A stretch of 64,000 bases of DNA from positions 3,348,001-3,412,000 of the forward strand of contig NZ_CP034464.1 of NCBI RefSeq assembly GCF_003955735.1, given 5' to 3'. A program made the position numbers and the translations under genes. This DNA is from Undibacterium parvum (GTDB lineage: Bacteria > Pseudomonadota > Gammaproteobacteria > Burkholderiales > Burkholderiaceae_D). Shown in pieces: positions 7,945 through 18,265 of this stretch. The notes below the pieces were generated by a model. It was not told the DNA's origin and searched no databases. It saw only the letters and a program-made list of their open reading frames with translations. Numbering within the stretch: position 1 is the stretch's first letter; every line of letters begins with the position of its first letter.

Positions 7945-10278
7945 ATGGCGTTTAAACTACCGTTTTTGTCCAAGAAAAAACAAGATCAAGAACTTGAGCT
8001 AGAGAAAGATGGTGCCCGGGAGTTGATAAACGCTACTGGCTCTATAGAAGAGGCTGCGAATGTCAAAATGCTGACGCCCTCATCGGAAACGAATGAGCTT
8101 GCTCAGAGTGACGCGCCAATATCGAAAGCAGCTGAGAATCATGCTGATGCAACTTTTATTGGTGATGCGCTCGAAAAAGGTGGAGACGTCAGGCTTCCAC
8201 TTATCGGGCACTTGCCATTACAAAAACAAATACGCGTTCTGTTGATTTCAATGGGCGTTGCACTCTTATTGAGTGGTATTTTTGTATTTTTAAATGCGAA
8301 ACAATCTGCATTGATTTCAACACAAGCGCAGATTGCCGGTGATGCTTTGATGCATTCACAACGTATCGGTAAGGCAGCGCCAAATGCGATTCAGGGTAAT
8401 CCTGCTGCGTTTAAGCAACTCGATGAAAGCCGCAAGGAACTCAATAGTGACTTGGTCGTTTTGTTGAGTGGTGGCGCATATCAAGGACGCGATGTTGATG
8501 CTGCAGATACAAAGTTGGAGCCAGTGGTAAAAGACACACAAAAAGCATGGAAAAATTCGGACAAGGCAGCTAAAACCATTTTGGATTTGCGTAAAGAGTT
8601 GACTGGTTTTGGACAGACGCTCGAAAAATTGAATACCTTATCGCCAGTTTTACTTGAATTAACTGAACAAATTTCTACTTTGAAGTTGCAGGGCGGTGGC
8701 TCATCGCGCGAAATTGCAGCCTCAAGCCAGTTGGTTATGTTGACTCAGCGCTTAGGTCGTAGTGCGAATGAATTTTTGGTTGCTGAAGGTGTTAATCCTG
8801 AAACAGCTTTTCTGCTTGGTAAAGATACCAATACCTTCCGTGATTTGGTGGATGGCTTTTTGAATGGTAGCGAAATTTTACGTATTAGCGCAACAAAAGA
8901 TGCCGATACTCGTGAGAAATTGACTGAGTTGCAAAAAACTTTTGCGGACTATCAAGTTTCTGTTTCCAGTATTCTTGGTAACTTGCAAAATTTCATTGGC
9001 GCAAAACAAGCAGAGCAATTGCTGTTTAACGAAAATGAAGATTTGAAGCAAAGAATTACCAAATTGCAGAAAACTTATACTTTGCAGCAAGATTCGATCA
9101 ATTGGACTTTTTGGATGATCTTGGTAAGTGCTGTTAGTGCTTTGTTGGCAGCTGTCGGTATTGCTATTGTATTGTTACAAGATAGTCGTAATCGCACCAA
9201 AGAAGCGGACGCCCGACGCAAAAATGCAGATATACAGATGTTGCAAGCCCAGAAGCAAGAAGAAGAAGCAAAGTCAGCAAATGACCAAAATCAGGCTGCG
9301 ATTTTGCGACTGATGAATGAGTTGCAAGAAGTTGCTGATGGAGATTTGACTGTTCAAGCTACGGTATCGGAAGACATTACTGGTGCGATTGCCGATTCGG
9401 TTAATTACACCGTGGAAGAGTTGCGTGGATTGGTCGGTCGGGTTACTAATACTGCGGTTCAAGTTACTTCAGCGTCTTCACAAGCACAGGGCGTTTCTAA
9501 CGATTTGCTGGAAGCCTCACATCAACAGTCGAGAGAAATCGCTGATGCTGGACACGCGGTGACTATGATGGCAAACGATATTACCGAGGTTTCTCGTTCT
9601 GCGAATGAGTCGGCCGAAGTTGCGCGTCAATCGGTTGCTGCTGCTGAGCAAGGTGCACACGCTGTGGAAAATGCGATTAAAGGTATGAATGAGATTCGCG
9701 AGCAAATTCAAGAGACTTCAAAACGGATTAAACGTCTGGGTGAATCCTCACAAGAGATTGGTGAGATTACCGAATTGATTTCTGATATTACCGAGCAAAC
9801 TAACGTATTGGCCTTGAATGCAGCGATTCAAGCAGCGTCCGCAGGTGAAGCAGGTCGAGGTTTCTCGGTGGTTGCGGAAGAGGTTCAGCGTCTTGCGGAA
9901 CGTTCAGCTGAGGCAACAAAACAGATTGGCGCCTTGGTAAGAACGATTCAAACGGATACTCATGATGCGGTTGCCGCTATGGAGAAATCCACTCAGGGTG
10001 TGGTTGAAGGAGCAAAACTATCAGATGCTGCGGGTACTGCGTTGTCCGAAATTCGTAGCGTTTCGAATCGCCTAGCTGAATTGATTCAAGGTATCTCGTT
10101 GGCAACGGAGCAGCAGGCAACTTCTGCAAACGGTGTGGCTCAAAACATTCAGCACATTTTGACTATTACTGAGCAAACTCAGAGTGGTACTCAACAAACT
10201 GCGCAGTCGATTATGGAGTTGTCAATGTTGGCTGAAGAACTCAAGAACTCGGTCTCCCGTTTCCGAGTTACGGCCTGA
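7945..10278 (+). CDS. pilJ: PilJ, type IV pilus methyl-accepting chemotaxis protein
   Basis: This is a 777-residue receptor for the Pil-Chp array. A cytoplasmic N-terminal tail of about 90 residues precedes a first membrane helix ([19 protein letters not shown]). A periplasmic, mostly helical sensing region with PilJ-type repeats follows ('[21 protein letters not shown]', '[16 protein letters not shown]'). A second helix ([20 protein letters not shown]) leads to a HAMP-like segment and the cytoplasmic signalling coiled coil. The hairpin tip carries the invariant '[20 protein letters not shown]' region and '[16 protein letters not shown]'. The family senses pilus retraction or surface contact through interaction with PilA. 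The N-terminal tail of about 90 residues before the first helix is longer than I expect. Two hairpins separate it from chpA. Confidence 0.93.
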   Translation: MAFKLPFLSKKKQDQELELEKDGARELINATGSIEEAANVKMLTPSSETNELAQSDAPISKAAENHADATFIGDALEKGGDVRLPLIGHLPLQKQIRVLLISMGVALLLSGIFVFLNAKQSALISTQAQIAGDALMHSQRIGKAAPNAIQGNPAAFKQLDESRKELNSDLVVLLSGGAYQGRDVDAADTKLEPVVKDTQKAWKNSDKAAKTILDLRKELTGFGQTLEKLNTLSPVLLELTEQISTLKLQGGGSSREIAASSQLVMLTQRLGRSANEFLVAEGVNPETAFLLGKDTNTFRDLVDGFLNGSEILRISATKDADTREKLTELQKTFADYQVSVSSILGNLQNFIGAKQAEQLLFNENEDLKQRITKLQKTYTLQQDSINWTFWMILVSAVSALLAAVGIAIVLLQDSRNRTKEADARRKNADIQMLQAQKQEEEAKSANDQNQAAILRLMNELQEVADGDLTVQATVSEDITGAIADSVNYTVEELRGLVGRVTNTAVQVTSASSQAQGVSNDLLEASHQQSREIADAGHAVTMMANDITEVSRSANESAEVARQSVAAAEQGAHAVENAIKGMNEIREQIQETSKRIKRLGESSQEIGEITELISDITEQTNVLALNAAIQAASAGEAGRGFSVVAEEVQRLAERSAEATKQIGALVRTIQTDTHDAVAAMEKSTQGVVEGAKLSDAAGTALSEIRSVSNRLAELIQGISLATEQQATSANGVAQNIQHILTITEQTQSGTQQTAQSIMELSMLAEELKNSVSRFRVTA

Positions 10279-10291
10279 TTTTTCAGTCTTG

Positions 10292-10349
10292 GGCTGAAAA
10301 TATTTCAGCCTGATCATAAATGCACGGCGATAGGTTGCGGCCTATCGCC
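10292..10349 (+). promoter_or_regulatory. Two hairpins between pilJ and chpA
   Basis: The first hairpin pairs GGCTGAAA (10292-10299) with TTTCAGCC (10303-10310). The second pairs GGCGATAGG (10326-10334) with CCTATCGCC (10341-10349). Neither is followed by a U-run, so they are not classic terminators. They may stabilise or process the transcript, or reduce expression of chpA relative to pilJ. Confidence 0.5.
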
Positions 10350-10372
10350 CATTGAGTTTGCGGGGTACACGC

Positions 10373-13300
10373 ATGACATCTAGTTTTTCTAATTCTCCAG
10401 AAATCCCCCAAGAGCAATTTGATATTGGCCCCTTGTCTTGGGTTATGGGCGAGGTGCGGGAAGCGATAAGCAATGCAGGGAAATTGTTATTAGATGCGAC
10501 TTCACAGGACGCAGAAGCACAATCGACGACCTTGCTTCACGCTAAAAGTTATCTACATCAAGCACACGGCGCCTTACAAATTGTCGATATCGATGGCGTA
10601 TCTATTGTTACTGAAACAATAGAAGATTTGATTGATCGTTTGCAGTCTGGGCAACTAGAAATTAGTCGCGCTCACGTCGATGTTATCTCCGATGCTTTTC
10701 ACGCAATATTGTGCTATTTGGAAGATTTGCTAAGCGGTGGTGCTCATCAACCAGTGCGCTTGTTTCCTTATTATCGAGCCTTGTTAGAGATTAAAGGTGC
10801 GGAAAGAATACATCCGGCGGATTTATTTTTTCCTTCCTTGTCCGTTCATGAAAAAATCCCAGAGCTGACGCTGGTACATCCGATTAAGCCCGTGAATTAT
10901 TCTAATTTGCGACAACGTTTTGAGAAGCTCCTACTCAATGTTTTGACGGCTAAGGAAAATGAACAGCAAATGGTCGCAGTCCGGGCTATGCATGACTTAA
11001 TTAAAGAAATCGAACAAGCTCAAAGTACTTCTCAGGCAAAAGCATTTTGGCTGGTTATGCGCGGATTTTCTGAATCGGTAGCGCAAGGTGCGATCGAAAA
11101 TAAGCAATATGTGAAACAGATATTTGGACGAATTAATCTCCAGATAAGACGCCTAGTTGATGGCGTTACTACTATTCCCGAGCGCTTGCTAAGGGACGCC
11201 TTATTCTTTATTGCCCAAGTTGATCAACCGTCGCCGTTCGTTGCTCAAATCCTTTTGGCTTATCGCCTAAATAATCAGGTTCCACTTGATTATGAGCAAA
11301 AAAATTATGGTCAAATTTCTGCAAATATTTTAGCTGCGGCGAAAGAGCAATTGTCGCTAGTCAAAAACTTGTGGGGACGGATTGCAAATGGCGACACAGG
11401 ATTGGCCGATAAATTCTCTCAAAAAATGAAGGATTTGGCTGAGTCGGGCGCTAGCTTGAATTCGCCGCCATTGTATAAATTGCTGCGCGAACTAAGTGGA
11501 ATTGCGCGTCATGCTGAGGGTTCACCTGATAGAAGTAAGATGGGGCTGGAACTAGCCACGAGTTTGCTTTTTGTCGAGAATGCGCTGGAGCAGATTACTC
11601 ATTTACCTAGCGATTTTTCCGATCGTGCTGACGAGATAGCTGCGCGACTGCTTGCTGTTGTCTCTGGTGACGAGCCTCCTACTCAAGCGAGTTGGATGGG
11701 CGACCTGTCAAGAGAGGCGCAGCAAAAGAAAACCATGTCTGTGCTTGTTTCTGAGATGCAGGTTAGTCTGCGTCAAGTGGAAAAGACTTTGGATGAGTAT
11801 TTTAGAGATGCCGCAAACAGCGAGGTGTTAGCACCTGTTGACGGGATTTTGCACCAGATTGGCGGCGCTTTAGCAATTCTGGATCAAGATGATGCAATGT
11901 TGGCCGTCGAACATGTTCGTGCCGTAGTTAAACAGTTTTCTGATGCGCATGATGCAGATGAAATCGATACTGATTCTGATGCTTATCGCAATGTTGCTCA
12001 AAATGTAGGTGCATTGTCATTTTTCATAGAAACCTTACAAAATCAACCCGAGTTAGCCAAGAAGAAATTTAGTTTTGATACTTCTATAGGCGTATTCCGT
12101 TCGAATTTGTTGGAAAAACCAGCTGAAAAGGAATTGCTGCCTTCAGTGCAAATGGAACCAGCTACTCCGCTAGTAACAATGATGACGGCTGAGCAAGAGT
12201 TGAGTAATCAGCAGCATGAATCAGCGAGACTTGCGGTTTCCCTGGTGGAAGAACCAAATAATTCGGAATTGCAGGCTCAGCTAAAAGACTCACTTGAGTC
12301 CGAACGATCAGTTGCGATATTGTTGGATGATGCAGACGCCAGTGCGCGTGCGCGCGCTGCGATTGATTTGTTGGATAAATCGGACTTTAGTTCATCATCT
12401 GAAGATCTGAATAATATTGTTGTTGCTACGACGCAAATTAGTAGCGCTCAGGAGATTACTCCTGCTGTCGATTTGCCGATAAATGATGAGGCAATAGATG
12501 CTGAGTTGCTTGAGATTTTTCTAGAGGAGGCTGAAGAGGTCCTTGAGTATGTACGTCATACCGTGCCTTTATCTCGACTCGACCCGACGAACCAAGAGCA
12601 TCTTATTAGCTTACGTAGATCTTTCCATACGCTAAAAGGAAGTGGCCGCATGGTCGGCTTGATGGTCTTTGGCGAAGCGGCATGGAGTATCGAACAAGTC
12701 ATGAATTTATGGTTGTCGGAGTCCCGTGAGGGCGCCGAACCCTTGTATGCTTTGCTGGATTTGACTGAGCCTGAGTTGTCCGCATGGGTGTCTGACTTGA
12801 AAGAAACTGGTCAAGCCCATCGTTCAGGTGCCGGAATTATTGCCGCAGCCGAACGACTAAAAAATGGCCAAGACGTGCTTGAACTAGCGTCACCGACAGA
12901 TACTGTAACTGCTGTTGAAATCGCGGCGCTCGATAGTGTTGAAGCTGTAGAGTTAAGCGGCGTTGACTTAAATCCAGACTCATCGGGTGCTCGATCAGAC
13001 GAAATGATCGAACCAAGCGTTGAAATTGAGACCCCCTTGTCCGAGATCCAGTTGGATGAGCCTGAGCTTATTGCTGCGGCAGTTTTTGAACCTGATGACT
13101 CGGAAGCTCTTGATTTTTCTTTGCAAACAACTTCGACCAACCCTAGCGCATTTGTTGCTTTGACAGAGCTTGCTGATCCGAAATTGAGTTCGGATTCAGT
13201 ATCTGAAATTGAGATGCCTGTTCTAGTCGATGAAATTGCTGAGCCTGTTTCTGAGAATACTTTTACTAATCAAGAAGCATCGATTCAAGTTGATGAGACT

Positions 13301-16300
13301 ACTTCAGAAGACTTGTCGCAGCAGATCGAAAGTGCGGAAATCATTGATTTCCCTTCGCCATTATTGGTTCAAGACGACAACGTTAAGCGCATCGGTGATA
13401 TCGAAATTAGCCTGCCTTTGCATACCATCTACATGGCAGAGACAGATGAAATCGTACGCTTTTTATCACAAGACTTTGCTGAGTGGCGGCATGAATCTTC
13501 TAGGCATGTTTCACGACACTCTGTGCATGCTGCACACTCACTTGCGGGAAGTTCTGCTACCGTCGGTCTGATTGCGGCGCAAGAGTTGGCGCATAGTTTA
13601 GAAATGGTCTTGCAACGTGTAGAGCGTCATCCAGTTAGCTTGGAGTTAAGCGAATTTGATGTGCTTGATCATGCGGTAGATTGCTTAAAGTCTATGCTTA
13701 AGAAGTTTGCAGTATCTGAAATGGCGCAACATGAGCCGGCAGAAATACTTCAGTTGGAAAAGCTACTTCAAGCCGTGGTTTTCCGTTCAGGTGTTGGTGA
13801 TGACGATGATGAATTCATTACATCGACCAATGAGAGGCTCGATCAAAGTGCACTTGTCACAGAAGAGTCTTTTAACCCGAGTTCATCCGAGGATGGTGTA
13901 ATACACGATACGTTTGCTGCCGAAGTAAAAGAAGTAACGACTGACCTCGATCTTCTAGCACCACTGTCACTCGATGAAGATGTTGCTCATGAAGATGTTG
14001 CTCAAGAAGATATGCTTGTAGCGCTAGAGCCAGTGCCAGAATCTGTGAACACTGTCGTGGCGATAGAGCTTGATCCGGTCGCTGAAGCTGCAGTGAATAC
14101 GCCAAAAGATGAAATGCAGCCTGAAAATAAGGCCGTTCCTGCCGCGTTAGTGGTTGAGACATATGAGGTGCCACCATCGTCTTCAGAGTTTGATGTAAAG
14201 CTGAAAGACGATTTAGATATAGATTTGTTGCCGGTTTTTATAGAAGAGGGAAATGATCTCTTGCCTATGGTTGGACAATTGCTGCGCTCATGGCAGCAAC
14301 AGCCCGACGATGCTTCGATACCGCAAGCAATTTTGCGTCTCATGCATACGATCAAGGGTAGTGCCCGTATGGCGGGTGCGATGCAATTGGGGCAGCATAC
14401 GCATGACATGGAAACGCGCATTGAGAGTTTGATGCATAGCGGTGGCGCGGTACGCCAACCATTGCTGGACGATTTATTGTCTCGGCATGACTACAGCATG
14501 CAATTGTTCGATCGTTTGCAAAACCCAAGTGCTGCAGTCGAGAGCACGCCGTATGCAGAATTGAGTCCGGCACAAGAGTTGGAACAGTTTCAGGCAGCCT
14601 TGGAGAGCGGTTCACTCGATCCGCTTGCCCCTGCTGGTAACGAGTTGGCCGGCTTTGCGCCAGTCAGCCAAAAGCCTTTGGCTGCCGCAAGATCTGTTAT
14701 TGCTCCTGCTGTCGCGGTCAGCACTCCAGCTGGTCCGGTTGCCTTGGTGCGGGTACGTGCTGATATTTTGGATCGCTTAGTCAATCAGGCTGGTGAAGTC
14801 TCAATTTCACGCTCCAAATTGGAGAATGAAGTGGGGACATTGAGATCGTCCCTGATAGAATTGACCGATAACGTGAATCGTTTACGTGATCAATTACGCG
14901 AAGTTGAAATTCAGGCGGAAACACAAATCACATCACGTATGGCGCATTCGGGTGATCGTGAATTTGATCCCTTGGAATTTGATCGCTTTACTCGTTTGCA
15001 AGAGTTGACACGCATGATGGCGGAAAGCGTCAGCGACGTTGCTACCGTACAGCAAAACTTGCATCGCACTATCGATGGCGCAACCAATGATTTGCATGTG
15101 CAGGCACGTTTGACGCGTGAACTCCAGCAGGATTTGATGCGGGTAAGGATGATACCGTTCGCCAGTATTTCTGAGCGGCTGTATAGAGTGACACGCCAAA
15201 CCTCCAAAGAAATGGATAAGCGCGTCAATCTTGACATACGCGGTACATCAATTGAAATTGATCGCAGCGTTCTGGAAAAAATGGTCGGTCCATTTGAGCA
15301 TTTATTGCGTAACGCGATTGTGCATGGGATAGAGTCACGCGAGCGTCGCCGTGAGAATGGCAAGCAAGAGACCGGAGAACTTCTCATTGAAATTCGGCAA
15401 GAGGGTAATGAAGTTGTTATTCACTTTACGGATGATGGACAAGGCCTGAACCTAGCGCGCATTCGTGACAAAGCGAAGACAGTCGGTCTGCTTGGTTATG
15501 AAGATAGTATTAGCGATGCCGATGTCGTTAATATGATTTTTGAGCCCGGTTTTTCCACTGCCAGTGAAGTTACCGAGTTAGCCGGACGTGGTGTCGGTAT
15601 GGACGTTGTGCGTTCAGAGGCTGCATCATTGGGCGGGCGAGTTTCGGTCAATTCTGTCGAGGGCAAAGGTGCGCATTTCACCATTCATTTGCCATTGACC
15701 CTGGCGGTGACTCAGGTCGTTATCTTATCGGCCGGCGGCAAAACCTTCGCGGTTCCATCTGTCTTGGTTGAGCAAGTTCAGCAATTGAAATCAGCTGTGC
15801 TGGCGAATGCTTATAACGATGGCGGCATCATGTGGCAAGGTAGTCTGGTGCCAATTTACTTCCTCTCTAGCATACTGGGTGAAAGCAATGTAGTGCCGCA
15901 GCCGCAACAGTATTCACCTCTGCTTATCATGAAGAGTGGTAACGATAGAGTTGCTATTCACGTCGATGATATTGTCGGCAATCGCGAGGTCGTGGTTAAG
16001 AATATTGGACCACAATTAGCGCGTATGCCTGGTATTGCAGGTGCTACTGTGTTGGGTTCAGGTGACATCGTTCTAATTCTCAATCCTGTGCCTTTGGCGC
16101 ATAAAATGGAACATGAGCGTACCCGTCACCATGACCTGCAGTTGACTGGTGCCACTCCGGAGATCGGCGCAATCGCCAATCTTAGCGAAGATACGTCTAA
16201 GCAAGAGACTGTTCCAGTCCAGGGTTTGCGTACGCAACATACCGTGATGGTGGTCGATGATTCTCTGACTGTGCGACGTGTTACTCAGCGCTTGTTATCG

Positions 16301-16600
16301 CGTGAGGGTTACCATGTGGTCTTGGCGAAAGACGGCATTGATGCACTTGAGCAATTACAATCGGTGACGCCGGACGTGATGTTGGTTGATATTGAGATGC
16401 CTAGGATGGATGGCTTCGATTTAACTCGCAATATTCGTAGTGACGCGCGCACTAGTCATATTCCTATTATTATGATTACCTCGCGTACTGCGGATAAACA
16501 TCGCAACTATGCAGCCGAGTTGGGTGTGAATGAGTACTTTGGTAAACCCTATCGCGAAGATGATTTATTAGGTGCGATTGCGGGTTTTGTCGGAAAATAA
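10373..16600 (+). CDS. chpA: ChpA/PilL hybrid CheA-type histidine kinase with C-terminal receiver
   Basis: This is a very large (about 2075 residues) CheA-like kinase that phosphorylates PilG and PilH and controls pilus motility. The N-terminus has a degenerate Hpt-like module ('SYLHQAHGALQIVDIDG'). Hpt domains with the phospho-His follow: 'SFHTLKGSGRMVG' near residue 755, 'HAAHSLAGSSATVG' near 1055 and 'LMHTIKGSARMAG' near 1325, separated by long acidic linkers. The kinase core follows: dimerisation helix ('LVNQAGEVSISRSKLENEV'), ATPase N-box ('LLRNAIVHGIESRERR'), G-boxes ('FTDDGQGLNLARIRDKA', 'ELAGRGVGMDVVRSEA'), a CheW domain and a C-terminal receiver ('TVMVVDDSLTVRRV', 'LVDIEMPRMDGFDL', 'YFGKPYRED'). 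I prefer the ATG at 10373 over a TTG at 10352 that overlaps a hairpin. No pilK or chpB methylation genes follow. Confidence 0.93.
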   Translation: MTSSFSNSPEIPQEQFDIGPLSWVMGEVREAISNAGKLLLDATSQDAEAQSTTLLHAKSYLHQAHGALQIVDIDGVSIVTETIEDLIDRLQSGQLEISRAHVDVISDAFHAILCYLEDLLSGGAHQPVRLFPYYRALLEIKGAERIHPADLFFPSLSVHEKIPELTLVHPIKPVNYSNLRQRFEKLLLNVLTAKENEQQMVAVRAMHDLIKEIEQAQSTSQAKAFWLVMRGFSESVAQGAIENKQYVKQIFGRINLQIRRLVDGVTTIPERLLRDALFFIAQVDQPSPFVAQILLAYRLNNQVPLDYEQKNYGQISANILAAAKEQLSLVKNLWGRIANGDTGLADKFSQKMKDLAESGASLNSPPLYKLLRELSGIARHAEGSPDRSKMGLELATSLLFVENALEQITHLPSDFSDRADEIAARLLAVVSGDEPPTQASWMGDLSREAQQKKTMSVLVSEMQVSLRQVEKTLDEYFRDAANSEVLAPVDGILHQIGGALAILDQDDAMLAVEHVRAVVKQFSDAHDADEIDTDSDAYRNVAQNVGALSFFIETLQNQPELAKKKFSFDTSIGVFRSNLLEKPAEKELLPSVQMEPATPLVTMMTAEQELSNQQHESARLAVSLVEEPNNSELQAQLKDSLESERSVAILLDDADASARARAAIDLLDKSDFSSSSEDLNNIVVATTQISSAQEITPAVDLPINDEAIDAELLEIFLEEAEEVLEYVRHTVPLSRLDPTNQEHLISLRRSFHTLKGSGRMVGLMVFGEAAWSIEQVMNLWLSESREGAEPLYALLDLTEPELSAWVSDLKETGQAHRSGAGIIAAAERLKNGQDVLELASPTDTVTAVEIAALDSVEAVELSGVDLNPDSSGARSDEMIEPSVEIETPLSEIQLDEPELIAAAVFEPDDSEALDFSLQTTSTNPSAFVALTELADPKLSSDSVSEIEMPVLVDEIAEPVSENTFTNQEASIQVDETTSEDLSQQIESAEIIDFPSPLLVQDDNVKRIGDIEISLPLHTIYMAETDEIVRFLSQDFAEWRHESSRHVSRHSVHAAHSLAGSSATVGLIAAQELAHSLEMVLQRVERHPVSLELSEFDVLDHAVDCLKSMLKKFAVSEMAQHEPAEILQLEKLLQAVVFRSGVGDDDDEFITSTNERLDQSALVTEESFNPSSSEDGVIHDTFAAEVKEVTTDLDLLAPLSLDEDVAHEDVAQEDMLVALEPVPESVNTVVAIELDPVAEAAVNTPKDEMQPENKAVPAALVVETYEVPPSSSEFDVKLKDDLDIDLLPVFIEEGNDLLPMVGQLLRSWQQQPDDASIPQAILRLMHTIKGSARMAGAMQLGQHTHDMETRIESLMHSGGAVRQPLLDDLLSRHDYSMQLFDRLQNPSAAVESTPYAELSPAQELEQFQAALESGSLDPLAPAGNELAGFAPVSQKPLAAARSVIAPAVAVSTPAGPVALVRVRADILDRLVNQAGEVSISRSKLENEVGTLRSSLIELTDNVNRLRDQLREVEIQAETQITSRMAHSGDREFDPLEFDRFTRLQELTRMMAESVSDVATVQQNLHRTIDGATNDLHVQARLTRELQQDLMRVRMIPFASISERLYRVTRQTSKEMDKRVNLDIRGTSIEIDRSVLEKMVGPFEHLLRNAIVHGIESRERRRENGKQETGELLIEIRQEGNEVVIHFTDDGQGLNLARIRDKAKTVGLLGYEDSISDADVVNMIFEPGFSTASEVTELAGRGVGMDVVRSEAASLGGRVSVNSVEGKGAHFTIHLPLTLAVTQVVILSAGGKTFAVPSVLVEQVQQLKSAVLANAYNDGGIMWQGSLVPIYFLSSILGESNVVPQPQQYSPLLIMKSGNDRVAIHVDDIVGNREVVVKNIGPQLARMPGIAGATVLGSGDIVLILNPVPLAHKMEHERTRHHDLQLTGATPEIGAIANLSEDTSKQETVPVQGLRTQHTVMVVDDSLTVRRVTQRLLSREGYHVVLAKDGIDALEQLQSVTPDVMLVDIEMPRMDGFDLTRNIRSDARTSHIPIIMITSRTADKHRNYAAELGVNEYFGKPYREDDLLGAIAGFVGK

Positions 16601-16630
16601 TTTAAATCCAACTAGACAGAAATAATCTCC

Positions 16631-16665
16631 AAAAAAATGCATCGCTCAAAGCGATGCATTTTTTT
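16631..16665. terminator. Bidirectional terminator between chpA and photolyase
   Basis: A perfect 15-bp stem pairs AAAAAAATGCATCGC (16631-16645) with GCGATGCATTTTTTT (16651-16665) around the loop TCAAA. It gives a U-run on both strands between two convergent genes. Confidence 0.93.
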
Positions 16666-16667
16666 GT

Positions 16668-18140
16668 CTATTTTTTGACTACGGCGTATCGTGCTAAAGT
16701 AGTTTTTCTTGCTTCATCATGGGCGATTATCGGCTCTGAATAATTTTCGCCCAAAGTGATTCCAGCTTGTTTGAGAACACTCGAACTCAGCATCCATGGC
16801 GCATGGATTTGCTTATTCTCCAATCGCGCCAGTATCGGGAGATAGCGACGTATGAATTTTCCTTGAGGATCGAATTTTTCCGATTGAGTAATCGGATTGA
16901 AAATACGAAAGTATGGCTGCGCATCACAGCCCGTCGAGGCGGCCCACTGCCAGCCGCCATTGTTTGCCGAAAGATCGTAATCGTTCAGATGTAAGGCAAA
17001 GTAGCGCTCTCCCCATCGCCAGTCTATTCCAAGATCTTTGACTAAAAAGCAGGCTGTAACCATCCTCAGTCGATTATGCATATACCCTGTATTGTTTAAT
17101 TGCAGCATCGCAGCATCGATTAAAGGATAACCAGTTTTGCCTTCACACCACGCGATAAAAACTTGCTCCGCATGCGTGCCGCTTTCCCAGACTATGGCAT
17201 CGTAATCAGCTTTGAAACTGCGATCCACTACACGGGGGTGATGCTGCAAAATCATGAAGTAGAAATCACGCCAAATTAATTCGGAGAGCCAAACCTGAGC
17301 CCCTTGGTGAGCGTTGCCGGTTCTGACGCAATTGATTGCTTCTCGCACCAGATGACGAATGGAAACCGTCCCAAAGCGCAGATGCACCGACAAGTAAGAG
17401 GGGCCTTTGATCGCTGGGAAATTACGTGCTAGTTCGTAATTGTGTATTCGGGATAAAAAATCTTCAAATAGAATCGCGCCAGCTTTCATTCCACCTTGTA
17501 ATGCCAGTTCCGACTGATCTATCGCGGCAAAACCCATACGTCCCAAGTCCGGAAATTCAGCGCAGCTGTACTTACTCAGCTTTTCTGCGTATGTTTGTAC
17601 TGGATAGGGTTTGCAATAAAAATCATCGCCACCGGCTAGAAATTTTTTTAGCCAGGCATTTTTATACGGTGTGAAAATGGAAAACGGTGTGCCGGCTTGG
17701 CTTAATACTTCGTCGTTTTCAAAAATCACTTGATCTTTGAAACTCAAGAAATCGCAATCAATCTGAGCTAGCGACAGCTTAATCTGGGAGTCACGCTGTA
17801 TCGCCTGAGGTTCGTAATCGTGATTGACCAAAACTGCCTGGGCTTGTAACTCTAGGGCAAGTTTGGGAATCTCCTGTTTTGGAGAGCCATAACGTACGAT
17901 TAAATTACCGCCCATTTTTTCGATTTCTGCCGCAAGTTCCCGCACACTTTGATCTATGAAGTGTACGCGCCTGTCTTTACTTGGCAGTAAGTCGAGTATG
18001 TCTTTGTCAAAAATAAATACACAGTACACTGACTTGCTTTGTTTTAATGCGGCGTACAGCGCGGCATGGTCAAAACAACGTAGATCGCGTCTGAACCAGA
18101 CTAGGCTAGTGTTTAGAGGGGGGCGTATGGTTTTAAGCAT
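16668..18140 (-). CDS. phrB: Deoxyribodipyrimidine (CPD) photolyase
   Basis: This 490-residue flavoprotein uses blue light to split cyclobutane pyrimidine dimers. The N-terminal antenna-binding Rossmann-like domain begins 'SLVWFRRDLRCFDHAALYAA'. The C-terminal FAD domain shows 'SELIWRDFYFMILQHHPRVV', 'GYPLIDAAMLQLNNTGYMHN', 'RMVTACFLVKDLGIDWRWGE', 'NNGGWQWAASTGCDAQPYFR' and 'NPITQSEKFDPQGKFIRRYL', which are hallmarks of class I CPD photolyases. The ATG at 18140 gives the expected N-terminus but has no strong Shine-Dalgarno. It is monocistronic: a shared terminator separates it from chpA, and it is divergent from algH. Confidence 0.95.
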   Translation of the reverse strand: MLKTIRPPLNTSLVWFRRDLRCFDHAALYAALKQSKSVYCVFIFDKDILDLLPSKDRRVHFIDQSVRELAAEIEKMGGNLIVRYGSPKQEIPKLALELQAQAVLVNHDYEPQAIQRDSQIKLSLAQIDCDFLSFKDQVIFENDEVLSQAGTPFSIFTPYKNAWLKKFLAGGDDFYCKPYPVQTYAEKLSKYSCAEFPDLGRMGFAAIDQSELALQGGMKAGAILFEDFLSRIHNYELARNFPAIKGPSYLSVHLRFGTVSIRHLVREAINCVRTGNAHQGAQVWLSELIWRDFYFMILQHHPRVVDRSFKADYDAIVWESGTHAEQVFIAWCEGKTGYPLIDAAMLQLNNTGYMHNRLRMVTACFLVKDLGIDWRWGERYFALHLNDYDLSANNGGWQWAASTGCDAQPYFRIFNPITQSEKFDPQGKFIRRYLPILARLENKQIHAPWMLSSSVLKQAGITLGENYSEPIIAHDEARKTTLARYAVVKK

Positions 18141-18265
18141 TGATTTTTATGGTGCTGTTTCTGACGAAATTTTTTGAGGAGAAACTTCTCACGTTTGGAG
18201 ATAAAATCCAGCGCGAACACCATAGCACACATAGAAAAAGCACGTAAAAATGCTAAAATGTCGAA

